Shown here: positions 48,321 through 55,935 of the stretch, piece by piece
Layout of the letters: each line of letters starts with the position of its first letter
Numbering within the stretch: position 1 is the stretch's first letter
Assembly (NCBI GenBank): GCA_029239875.1
Contig: JARBUD010000005.1
Coordinates: forward strand, 62,001-126,000
From: Xanthobacteraceae bacterium
Lineage (GTDB): Bacteria; Pseudomonadota; Alphaproteobacteria; Rhizobiales; Xanthobacteraceae
DNA length: 64,000 nucleotides
Direction: 5' to 3'
Position numbers and translations under genes: made by a program
Notes under the pieces: model-generated
The model's input: only the letters and a program-made list of their open reading frames with translations
What the model was told of the DNA's origin: nothing
Database searches by the model: none

Positions 48321-48719
48321 TCAGCCGCCCATCACGGCGCGGGCACGGCCGGCGACGTTGCGCGGGGGAATCTCGACGGGGGCGTCGGCGCGCTCGCGCT
48401 CGCCCAGCGCCTCGACCTTCTTCAGGTCGTCGAGGGCTTCCTCATAGGCGAGGCGCGCCTCTTCCAGCCGGCCCTTCAATTCGTCGGCCGAACGCTGCAG
48501 ATTGTCGCGGCGGGTGGCGGCGGCACGGGCATAGGTCGAATAGGCGAAATGCTGCGCGTCGGTGATACCGGAGCGCTGCTCCTCCGCATCGATCTCGCGT
48601 TCCAGATCGCGCGCCATGCGATCGAAATCCGCGATCATGGTCTCGATCTGCGCGAAATGGCGGCGCTTTTCCTCCGCCTGGAACCGCTTGAGGCGGATGA
48701 GTGTGTCGAGCGACTTCAT
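48321..48719 (-). CDS. fliJ: FliJ-like flagellar export chaperone
   Basis: A 132-aa, strongly charged, entirely coiled-coil protein beginning MKSLDTLIRLKRFQAEEKRRHFAQIE, as in alphaproteobacterial FliJ, which escorts export chaperones to the FliI ATPase. AGGAG precedes the ATG. fliI and other flagellar genes are not adjacent in this window. The gene lies next to ctrA, a CtrA-proximal position I associate with flagellar genes in related genomes. Coiled-coil proteins are easily over-annotated, so some doubt remains. Confidence 0.72.
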   Translation of the reverse strand: MKSLDTLIRLKRFQAEEKRRHFAQIETMIADFDRMARDLEREIDAEEQRSGITDAQHFAYSTYARAAATRRDNLQRSADELKGRLEEARLAYEEALDDLKKVEALGERERADAPVEIPPRNVAGRARAVMGG

Positions 48720-48881
48720 GGCCGGCTACTCCGCTCCTCGTACTCCGCCACGCCGCCCCCGCAGGCATGAACGCAGCCGGATCGAGCCGCCCTTACGCGG
48801 CGGCAGAGCTGATCTTGGCGCAGAGATGTTGCCGCTTCCTTACCCTTTCGGTGGAGAAGGTAGCCAGCGACCGGAAAGCCC

Positions 48882-49187
48882 GACTCTTCAGCGGGATGGA
48901 AACGATTTGTTTACCGGCCTCGTTAATGATCGACGCATCGTCCGGTGCGGACGGCCGACGACGCATGAAAGCGGAGTCGGCTGACTCACTTAGGCATACT
49001 TATTGAGATTCGACTCTAACGGTCGAGTTGATGAATTCGGGTTCCTGAACAGAACCTTGCGGGAAGACTCGAAGATTTTTCGAGTCTCTGCTTGTGCTCG
49101 GGAATCGGAGTTTGTTACCTCTATTGCCGGAAGTAACGAATCGGTGTGTCGGCCGGGCGCGGGAGGGGTCACGTTCGGTCCGGAGTC
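48882..49187 (+). promoter_or_regulatory. Cluster of ten GANTC (CcrM) sites upstream of ctrA
   Basis: The 520-bp fliJ-ctrA gap holds ten GANTC sites, starting at 48882, 48974, 48983, 49007, 49012, 49066, 49082, 49102, 49138 and 49183. About one would be expected by chance in 306 bp. AGACTCGAA (49065-49073) and TTCGAGTCT (49079-49087) form a perfect 9-bp inverted repeat whose arms each carry a site. This suggests methylation-dependent ctrA transcription. I found no exact CtrA box (TTAA-N7-TTAA). Confidence 0.65.
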
Positions 49188-49239
49188 GTCCGATTGAGCG
49201 CTGAAACCCCCGGGGCCATGGCGAGGGAAGGGGATTGGC

Positions 49240-49941
49240 ATGCGCGTCTTGCTCATCGAGGACGACCGCGCGACCGCGCAGAGCATCGAACTGATGCTCA
49301 AATCCGAGAGCTTCAACGTCTACACGACCGATCTCGGCGAAGAGGGTGTCGATCTCGGCAAGCTCTACGACTACGACATCATACTTCTGGACCTGAACCT
49401 GCCGGACATGTCCGGCTATGACGTTCTCAAGGGTCTGCGCGTCGCCAAGGTGAAGACGCCGATCCTGATCCTCTCCGGCCTCGCCGGCATCGAGGACAAG
49501 GTGAAGGGCCTCGGCTTCGGTGCCGACGACTATCTCACCAAGCCGTTCCACAAGGACGAGCTGGTGGCGCGCATCCATGCCATCGTGCGCCGCTCCAAGG
49601 GCCATGCGCAGTCGGTCATCACCACGGGCGACCTGGTGGTCAACCTCGACACCAAGACTGTCGAGGTCGCCGGCAACCGCGTGCACCTGACCGGCAAGGA
49701 GTACCAGATGCTGGAGCTCCTCAGCCTGCGCAAGGGCACCACGCTGACCAAGGAGATGTTCCTCAACCATCTCTATGGCGGCATGGACGAGCCGGAACTC
49801 AAGATCATCGACGTGTTCATCTGCAAGCTGCGCAAGAAGCTCGCGAACGCCAGCCAGGGCCACAACTTCATCGAGACGGTGTGGGGCCGCGGCTACGTCC
49901 TGCGCGAGATGGGCGAGCAGGAACAGCGCATCCCGGCGTAA
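49240..49941 (+). CDS. ctrA: Cell-cycle master response regulator CtrA
   Basis: A 233-aa OmpR-type response regulator, nearly canonical for CtrA. The receiver has acidic pair E7-D8-D9, phospho-acceptor D51 in [11 protein letters not shown] and K in [10 protein letters not shown]. The C-terminal winged helix carries [54 protein letters not shown]. It controls cell-cycle, division and motility genes and is phosphorylated through ChpT (encoded at 53485-54132). The start ATG follows AAGGGG. Confidence 0.98.
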   Translation: MRVLLIEDDRATAQSIELMLKSESFNVYTTDLGEEGVDLGKLYDYDIILLDLNLPDMSGYDVLKGLRVAKVKTPILILSGLAGIEDKVKGLGFGADDYLTKPFHKDELVARIHAIVRRSKGHAQSVITTGDLVVNLDTKTVEVAGNRVHLTGKEYQMLELLSLRKGTTLTKEMFLNHLYGGMDEPELKIIDVFICKLRKKLANASQGHNFIETVWGRGYVLREMGEQEQRIPA

Positions 49942-50003
49942 GCTGAGACGACATCCCGAGCGGCGGGGCGCCAGGTCGCTTGAAGCCCGCGCCCGCCCAA
50001 CTA

Positions 50004-50032
50004 AAGCCCCGCCACGTTGGCGGGGTTTTTGT
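50004..50032 (+). terminator. Rho-independent terminator of ctrA
   Basis: CCCCGCCA (50007-50014) and TGGCGGGG (50018-50025) form an 8-bp stem with a 3-nt loop, followed by TTTTT (50026-50030), 60 bp past the ctrA stop. It is the clearest intrinsic terminator in the window. Confidence 0.9.
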
Positions 50033-50044
50033 TTTGGGGCGGGC

Positions 50045-50878
50045 TCAGCACCGTGCCGTCATCACCAGCGCCTGCAGCGGCGCCTCGATCGGCCCCGTCC
50101 CGAAGCGGAGCCCCAGCGCCTGTGCCACCTTGTCCGTCACCTCGCCGAGCCGGCCCGGCGCCCTCTCCTCGATCTCCGCGCGCAGCGGCGTGCCCTGGCA
50201 GAACGCGATTCCCGCCTCCTGCGCCGAGGCGATCCGCCCGGGCCGGCGCACCACTTCCGCCGTGAAGCCACCGAGGCCCGCGGCCTCGACCTCCTCGCGC
50301 AAGCGGTCGAGGCTGGCGTGGCCATAGGGCGTGCGGACGAAGAACAGCGGCGGATCCTGCGGGAAGAGCGCCGCCAGCGCTTCGCTCGCGGCCGCGGGAA
50401 GGAGATTGGCGGCGAGATGGTCCCAGACGCTGAAGATCAGCGTCCCGCCCGGCGCCAGCACCCGGCGTGCCTCCGCGAAGCCCTGGCGGCGGTCGGGAAA
50501 GAACATGACGCCGAACTGGCAGACCACGGTGTCGAAGCTGGCGTCCTCGAAGGGCAGCGCCAGCGCATCCGCCAGCTGCCAGACGATGCGGGGGTCGGTG
50601 GCGCCGCTCTTCGCCGTCTCCAGCATGGCCGGGTTGAGATCGGTGGCGACGAGGGTGCCGTCGGCCGGCAGGAGGGCGGCGATGCGACGCGTCACCGCCC
50701 CGGTGCCGGCGGCAGTCTCCAGCACGCGGCGCGGCGCCAATGCCGCCACCCGTGCCGCGATGTCCTCGGCATAGGGCGCGAACAGCAGCGGCACCAGCAG
50801 CCGCTCATATATTTCCGGTATGGGCCCCGCGAACACGCTGTCGCGGGTCGCGGCCGGCATCCCTTTGCTTCCGGGCAT
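50045..50878 (-). CDS. Class I SAM-dependent methyltransferase
   Basis: A 277-aa Methyltransf_11/25-type enzyme. The SAM-binding loop is VLETAAGTGAVTRRIA, with ATDLNPAMLE as motif II, DALALPFEDASFDTVVCQFGVMFFPD as motif III/IV region and LAPGGTLIFSVWD after it. The substrate is unknown; the layout resembles UbiE-like and small-molecule methyltransferases. The ATG at 50878 is preferred to an earlier GTG. Confidence 0.88.
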   Translation of the reverse strand: MPGSKGMPAATRDSVFAGPIPEIYERLLVPLLFAPYAEDIAARVAALAPRRVLETAAGTGAVTRRIAALLPADGTLVATDLNPAMLETAKSGATDPRIVWQLADALALPFEDASFDTVVCQFGVMFFPDRRQGFAEARRVLAPGGTLIFSVWDHLAANLLPAAASEALAALFPQDPPLFFVRTPYGHASLDRLREEVEAAGLGGFTAEVVRRPGRIASAQEAGIAFCQGTPLRAEIEERAPGRLGEVTDKVAQALGLRFGTGPIEAPLQALVMTARC

Positions 50879-50981
50879 GGCTGTCACCACCCTTGCCGAA
50901 CATCATACAGCAAAGGCGCGGCGAAGGGACCTGGCGCGCGGCGCCGGCCGGCCGCTCATGGCAGCCGGCCGGCGGTCTTGC

Positions 50982-51422
50982 CTACTTCGCGTTCTTCTCG
51001 AGCCAGGCCTTCAGGAAGGCGATCTCGCTCTCCTGCGCCTTGATGATGTCCTCCGCGAGCTTCTTCAGCTCGGGATCCTTGCCGTATTGCAGCTCGATCT
51101 TCGCCATGTCGATCGCGCCCTGATGATGCGGGATCATGCCGCGCGCGAAGTCGACATCGGCGTTGCCACTGAAGGTGATCGCCATGTCCTTGTGCATCTT
51201 GGCATTGGCGTCCTCGAAGGCCTTGGTAGACGGGCCGGCATTGCCGCCGCCATGGGCGCTGTGGTCCATCATCATGCCGCCCTGGCCCATATTTCCTTGG
51301 CCCATATTTCCTTGGCCCATCGGCATGTTGTCGTGCTGCATCGGCATGTTCTGCGCGATGGCGAGGACGGGAAGCGCGGCGAGGCTGACGGCGACGAGCG
51401 CCGCCTTGGTGAGAGTGTTCAT
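50982..51422 (-). CDS. DUF305 (CopM-like) secreted metal-binding protein
   Basis: A 146-aa protein with a signal peptide (about residues 1-23), a Met/Gln/Asn-rich linker (MPMQHDNMPMGQGNMGQGNMGQGG) and a DUF305 four-helix domain with MIPHHQGAIDMAK. The DNA for the linker contains tandem 15-bp repeats (GGCCCATATTTCCTT and variants, about 51284-51320), so its length may vary. DUF305 proteins such as CopM bind copper in the periplasm. It is followed upstream on the same strand by another metal-type protein gene. Confidence 0.88.
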   Translation of the reverse strand: MNTLTKAALVAVSLAALPVLAIAQNMPMQHDNMPMGQGNMGQGNMGQGGMMMDHSAHGGGNAGPSTKAFEDANAKMHKDMAITFSGNADVDFARGMIPHHQGAIDMAKIELQYGKDPELKKLAEDIIKAQESEIAFLKAWLEKNAK

Positions 51423-51482
51423 TGGGAATCTCCATCTGATCAGGGAAGGCGTGTCCCGAGGGGACAACGCCGGTGCGAGCGA

Positions 51483-51890
51483 TCAGACGGCACGGGGCGG
51501 CGGCACTGGCGCGGGCCAGGCGAGGTCGGGCAGCGGCGCCGTATCGGGAGGCGAAAGCGCAAGCAGCCGAGGTGCCGGCAAGGTCAGGCCGGGCATGGCC
51601 AGCAACGGCGCGATGAGCTGGCTGAGCACGCAGCACATGTGCAGCCGCACCGCGTCGGGCGCCGGCGGATGCAGAAGCGTGGCGCCCTGCCCCACCATGA
51701 CAGGCGTGGCCTCGACGGAATGAGCGGCATGCCCACCGTGGTCGCCCGGATCGGTGACGGCCGGCAATGCCGGCTCATGGCACGGCATGATGCGCGCCGC
51801 CATCGCCGTGGCAGCGGCCGCCGGGCCGGCCATGAGGCTGGCCAGCACCACGAGCCCGACCATCAGGCGAAGAAGGCGCAGCAGTCGCAT
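51483..51890 (-). CDS. Small exported His/Cys-containing protein (DUF2946-like)
   Basis: A 135-aa protein with a hydrophobic N-terminal export segment (about residues 5-28), a His/Met-containing middle (MPCHEP, DPGDHGGHAAHS) and HMCC near residue 83. The pattern resembles the DUF2946-type copper proteins and it lies 60 bp upstream of the DUF305 gene, probably co-transcribed. Family membership is uncertain; a metal-related envelope role is inference. Confidence 0.6.
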   Translation of the reverse strand: MRLLRLLRLMVGLVVLASLMAGPAAAATAMAARIMPCHEPALPAVTDPGDHGGHAAHSVEATPVMVGQGATLLHPPAPDAVRLHMCCVLSQLIAPLLAMPGLTLPAPRLLALSPPDTAPLPDLAWPAPVPPPRAV

Positions 51891-52014
51891 GCACGCGTCC
51901 CGGCGGAATTGCATCTTGGGGAGACTAGCAGGCGCGCGGGCGCGGGACAGCCGGGCGAAACACGGATGGCGCAGCTGTGATCGGGGAAGCCGGGAGAGGC
52001 ATCGGCATTCCCCC

Positions 52015-52111
52015 TTCCCTCATCCCCGGGCTTGACCCGGGGACCCAGCCTTTGTGGCTCGGCACCCGGTCGAAGTCTGGGTGGCCGGGTCAAGCCCGGC
52101 CATGAGGGAAG
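52015..52111. repeat. REP family C repeat
   Basis: A family-C element with outer arms CTTCCCTCAT/ATGAGGGAAG enclosing CCCCGGGCTTGACCCGGGGACCCAG and GGCCGGGTCAAGCCCGGCC. It lies between the two divergent/convergent gene blocks near 52 kb. Confidence 0.8.
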
Positions 52112-52154
52112 AAGGTGGTTTCCTGGGGCTATAGCCTTACGACTGACCGATCCC

Positions 52155-53366
52155 TCAGCCCGCACGCTGCAGCAGCGCGAGGATCAGCGCCACCTCGTCT
52201 CCCGCCGGCACCACCCGATGGAAGCCGTGCGGGAGCGCGGCACCGCCGGCCGCCAGGCCGATGCGCCGCGCCGCGTCCGTCGCCTCGACGCCCGCGTCGC
52301 GGATGTCGGCATAGGCGTCGAGGTCGATGAGGATGACGTCGAAGCGCCCACCGGCAAGCCGCGCCGCGCGCGGATCGTCGGCGAGCGAGACCTCGTGGCC
52401 CATGGCGCGGGCAAGCTCGCGCACGCCTGCGCGGGCCGGACCTTCTGGAGCGGTCACCAGAACACGGAGCGGCGCGCTCGCGGGCGCGGCTTCGGCCGGC
52501 TCCAGCAGCCGGTAGCGGGCGCTGTCGGTGGCGAGGAAGCGCAGGCCGCCGGCGCGCTCGATGCGCCCGCGCGGTGCGAGGCCGATCACTTCGTCGACGG
52601 CGACCGCCTCGTCGCCGAGATGCAGCAGCACGCGCGGGCCGCGGCGCAGGGACGGGAACAGGGCGACGCCGGGCATCTCGTCGAGCAGGGTGGCGCCGCG
52701 CAGCGCGGCGATGCGCACCGCCTCCGGCTGCGCCCGCCCGGCCCGCACCAGCAGATGGGCGGTATCGCGGGCCTCGGTGACGGTCGCTTCCATGCGGGGC
52801 GCCGCGACGCCGATCGGCAGGTCGAGGATCGCCGCCTGCGTGCCGTCGGGCAGCAGGGCGATGCCGCCGATCATGTCGTCGCAGGGCGAGAAGCGGTCGC
52901 GCCAGCTCGCCGGCATGGCCTCGACCGCGACGCGCTGGCGCGCCGGCAGGTCGTCGATGAGAACGGTGGCGCGCACCTTGCCCGCCGTGCCGAACAGCAC
53001 CAGCCCGCCCTGCACTGAGGGCGGTGCGACGAGGCCCATGCGGGTGGAAAGCCGGATCAGCGGCAGGCCGCTGGCGCCGAGCGTGCCGGCGGCGGACATG
53101 GTGACGAGCCGCTGCCAGCGCTCGCCGGAAACCGTCATCACCTCCACCACCTGGGCGGCCGGCAGGGCGAATCGCATGCCGCGCAGCGAGAACACCAGCA
53201 TCTCCTCGCGCGCCGGCGCGGGACGCGGCTCGGGCGAGGAGGTCCGCGCCGGCTGTGCCGTCAGCGCGCGGAAGGAGCGGGCGGCGAGAGCCGCGAGCGG
53301 TCCCTCGGATGCATCGCCCGGAACGGGGCCGCGCAGGGCGGCGGAATGGGTGTCGACGGGGACCAT
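52155..53366 (-). CDS. CheW-domain protein with C-terminal degenerate receiver
   Basis: A 403-aa protein. Residues about 54-190 are a CheW domain (LVFSLRGMRFALPAAQVVEVMTV...MIGGIALLPDGTQAAILDLP). Residues about 240-285 look like a partial second CheW fold. Residues about 298-403 resemble a receiver: LRVLVTAPEGPARAGVRELARAMGHEVSLA then FDVILIDLD. The N-terminal acidic pair and the late conserved Lys are missing, so phosphorylation is unlikely. It lies 118 bp downstream of chpT on the same strand, suggesting a signalling scaffold linked to ChpT or chemotaxis-like arrays. Confidence 0.75.
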   Translation of the reverse strand: MVPVDTHSAALRGPVPGDASEGPLAALAARSFRALTAQPARTSSPEPRPAPAREEMLVFSLRGMRFALPAAQVVEVMTVSGERWQRLVTMSAAGTLGASGLPLIRLSTRMGLVAPPSVQGGLVLFGTAGKVRATVLIDDLPARQRVAVEAMPASWRDRFSPCDDMIGGIALLPDGTQAAILDLPIGVAAPRMEATVTEARDTAHLLVRAGRAQPEAVRIAALRGATLLDEMPGVALFPSLRRGPRVLLHLGDEAVAVDEVIGLAPRGRIERAGGLRFLATDSARYRLLEPAEAAPASAPLRVLVTAPEGPARAGVRELARAMGHEVSLADDPRAARLAGGRFDVILIDLDAYADIRDAGVEATDAARRIGLAAGGAALPHGFHRVVPAGDEVALILALLQRAG

Positions 53367-53484
53367 GGGCGACCGGCGGTACGGAACACAACGCGCATGC
53401 CTTTCGGCCTGCAGAGCGAAGTGTCCTCCGATCGCGTTAACGTCGTCTGAAAGAAGTGACGCAGCGGGAATCGGCGCCCGCCCG

Positions 53485-54132
53485 TCAGCCGCGCTCGGCG
53501 GCGATCTCGACGCTCTCGCCGGCATGGCCGAGGCTGAGGCGGTAGCCCGCCGCCCGCGCCAGCAGGCCCGTGTAATGCGGCTGGATCGCGTGGGCGTCGA
53601 GCGCCCCGCCCTCCGGCGCCTCGCCGGCCAGCAGGGCGACGAGATGCGGCGGGATGCGCGAATGGCTGCCTTCGGTGGTCAGGCGGAAACCGCCCTCGTC
53701 GCCCTCGCCGGTGGCGATCACCAGGATCTTGCCGCCGCGCGGGATGGTCGAGGTGGCGACCACCAGCAGATTGAGCAGCAGCTTCACCTTGTTCTTCGGC
53801 GAGAGCACGCGCGGCACGTGCCATTCGAGGCTGGTGCGGTCATCCTCGATGAAGCCGCGCGCCACCTTCTCGGCGTCGCCGGTGTCGATCTGCGCGCCGG
53901 CCGAACCGGCCGCGCCGAAGGCGAGGCGGGCGAATTGCAGCCGGGCGGAGGCCTGCCGGGCGCTCTTGGCGATGAGGTCGAGCGCGAACGCCTTCATGCT
54001 CGGATCGTCCTCGTCGTCGAGCACTTCCAGCCCGTTGACGATGGCGCCGACCGGGCTGATCACGTCGTGGCAGACGCGCGAGCACAGGAGCGCGGCGAGG
54101 TCGAGCTTGTCGAGGTCGATGGCGGTCGTCAT
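53485..54132 (-). CDS. chpT: Histidine phosphotransferase ChpT
   Basis: A 215-aa dimeric histidine phosphotransferase (formerly DUF2328). The phospho-acceptor is H22 in LCSRVCHDVISPVGAIVNGLEVL; a degenerate HATPase-like domain follows (NLLVVATSTIPRGGKI). ChpT passes phosphate from CckA to CtrA and CpdR. It lies 3.5 kb from ctrA and just upstream of the CheW-like gene. AGGGA precedes the ATG. Confidence 0.95.
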   Translation of the reverse strand: MTTAIDLDKLDLAALLCSRVCHDVISPVGAIVNGLEVLDDEDDPSMKAFALDLIAKSARQASARLQFARLAFGAAGSAGAQIDTGDAEKVARGFIEDDRTSLEWHVPRVLSPKNKVKLLLNLLVVATSTIPRGGKILVIATGEGDEGGFRLTTEGSHSRIPPHLVALLAGEAPEGGALDAHAIQPHYTGLLARAAGYRLSLGHAGESVEIAAERG

Positions 54133-54268
54133 CGCGTCCCTGTCGAGAATTGCCTTGCGAATCGGCCGCGGGGCGTGCGGCCGGCACGCGGGCTGTGATA
54201 CACCGCGCTCCCGGGCACGCCAACCTTGCGCGCCCTATTGTCGCCCCGCTTCCCGGAACCCGCTTGCC

Positions 54269-55078
54269 ATGTCCCTGCCGTCGTCGTCCGCCGCCGATCT
54301 GAGCCTGCTCGCCGCGCTGGCGCAGGCCTCGCTCAAGGCCGGCGAGGTCATCATGCGCATCCGCGCGGAGGGCATCACGGTCAACGCCAAGCCCGACCAC
54401 AGCCCGGTCACCGCCGCCGACCTCGCCGCCGAGGAACTGCTGCACGCCGAGCTCGCGCGCATCCTGCCGGGCGTGCCGGTCATCGCCGAGGAGGCGGTGT
54501 CGCAGGGCAAGGGAGAAGCACCGGCCGACACCTTCCTGCTGGTCGACCCGCTCGACGGCACCAAGGAATTCATCGGCACCAGCGGCGAGTTCACGGTGAA
54601 TATCGGCCTCGTGACCGACGGCGCGCCGGCCTTCGGCATCGTCCTCGCCCCTGCGGTGGCCCGGCTCTATGCCGGCATGACCACGGCCGCCGGCGGCGGC
54701 GCCTTCGCCGCCGGGCTGGAGCCCGATGCCGGCCTGTGGACGCCGATCCGCTGCCGTCCCGCCCCCGGGCACGGCCTCGTCGCGGTTGCCAGCCGGTCGC
54801 ATCCCGATGCCGGCACCGAGGCGATTCTCGCCGGGCTCGACGTCGCCGAGCGCATCAGCTGCGGCTCGGCGCTGAAGTTCGGCCTCGTCGCCGAAGGCCG
54901 CGCCGACATCTATCCGCGCCTCGGCACCGTGTGCGAATGGGACGTCGCCGCCGGCCATGCGCTGGTGCGGGCGGCGGGCGGCAGCGTCTGCCGGCCGGAC
55001 GGCAGTCCCCTGCCCTATGGCCGCACCGAGGCGGCCTACCGCGTCCACGGTTTCATCGCCCGCGGCGCCGCGGCCTGA
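54269..55078 (+). CDS. cysQ: 3'(2'),5'-bisphosphate nucleotidase
   Basis: A 269-aa inositol-phosphatase-superfamily enzyme. Metal-binding motifs are PVTAADLAAEE, VIAEEAVS, DPLDGTKEFI and the C-terminal GTVCEWDVAAGHALVRAAGG. CysQ removes the toxic 3'-phosphoadenosine 5'-phosphate formed in sulfate assimilation. The ATG at 54269 is divergent from chpT across 136 bp. Confidence 0.92.
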   Translation: MSLPSSSAADLSLLAALAQASLKAGEVIMRIRAEGITVNAKPDHSPVTAADLAAEELLHAELARILPGVPVIAEEAVSQGKGEAPADTFLLVDPLDGTKEFIGTSGEFTVNIGLVTDGAPAFGIVLAPAVARLYAGMTTAAGGGAFAAGLEPDAGLWTPIRCRPAPGHGLVAVASRSHPDAGTEAILAGLDVAERISCGSALKFGLVAEGRADIYPRLGTVCEWDVAAGHALVRAAGGSVCRPDGSPLPYGRTEAAYRVHGFIARGAAA

Positions 55079-55226
55079 TGACCACACCTTGATCGCAACC
55101 GCCCTTTTGCCGCTGCGACACGCCTTCCTAAGGTCGCACTCCGTGCTAATGATAGGTTCGGGAGCTGGTTGCCTGGCCCGTCGCGGCCTCCGCCACCCGA
55201 TTGTTGGATCAACTGCGGGACCGACG

Positions 55227-55793
55227 ATGCCGACCTTGCGCGCTCTAATTGCCTGCCTTGCCTTGCTTGCCGCCTTGCCTTTCGCCGCCACCCCGAGCCA
55301 TGCCCAGCAGAACACCTACTCGCGTGACGAGCTGGTGCAGCAGGGCCACGGCTTCTTCGGCGAGGTCTCGCGCGGCCTCGCGCTTTCGATCGAGAAGGCG
55401 ACGAGCCAGTGGGGCCAGCCCAATGGCTACATCCTCGGCCAGGAGGGCTCCGGCGCCTTCGTCGGCGGCCTGCGCTACGGCGAGGGCACGCTCTACACAC
55501 GCAATGCCGGCGACGTGAAGGTGTTCTGGCAGGGCCCCTCGCTCGGCTGGGACTTCGGCGGCGACGGCGCCCGCACCATGATCCTGGTGTACAACCTCAA
55601 CAACATCAACGACATCTTCCGCCGTTTCGGCGGCATTTCCGGCTCCGCCTATTTCGTCGCGGGCTTCGGCATGACGGCGCTCGCGGCCGACAATATCGTG
55701 GTGGTGCCGATCCGCTCCGGCGTCGGCGTGCGCCTCGGCGCCAATATCGGCTATTTGAAGTTCACCCCCAACGCCACCTGGAACCCGTTCTGA
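55227..55793 (+). CDS. DUF1134 periplasmic protein (EipA-type envelope protein)
   Basis: A 188-aa exported protein: signal peptide about residues 1-26 (TPSHAQQ), then the DUF1134 domain with FFGEVSRGLALSIEKATSQWGQPNGYILGQEGSGAFVGGLRYGEGTLYT and GVGVRLGANIGYLKFT. The Brucella member EipA is an envelope integrity factor and is described as CtrA-regulated, which fits its position near ctrA and chpT here. I found no exact CtrA box in the 148-bp upstream gap. Confidence 0.88.
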   Translation: MPTLRALIACLALLAALPFAATPSHAQQNTYSRDELVQQGHGFFGEVSRGLALSIEKATSQWGQPNGYILGQEGSGAFVGGLRYGEGTLYTRNAGDVKVFWQGPSLGWDFGGDGARTMILVYNLNNINDIFRRFGGISGSAYFVAGFGMTALAADNIVVVPIRSGVGVRLGANIGYLKFTPNATWNPF

Positions 55794-55935
55794 TATCGCC
55801 GTTCCATCGCCGGCGGCCGGGCTATCCCGGCCGCCTTCGTATCTGTAACTTGGTGGCGGCCGGGCCTATATGCTGCCAGGTCCGACCTTCCGGCCTCGAA
55901 GGCCGGACGTACCGCGTTCGAGGTGAGACCGCCGC

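Noticed and set aside
48901-49000. CtrA-box candidates TTTA-N9-TTAA (about 48910-48926) and TTAG-N7-TATT (about 48990-49004) upstream of ctrA
   Set aside because: Spacing or half-sites deviate from TTAA-N7-TTAA; I cannot support autoregulation from these alone.
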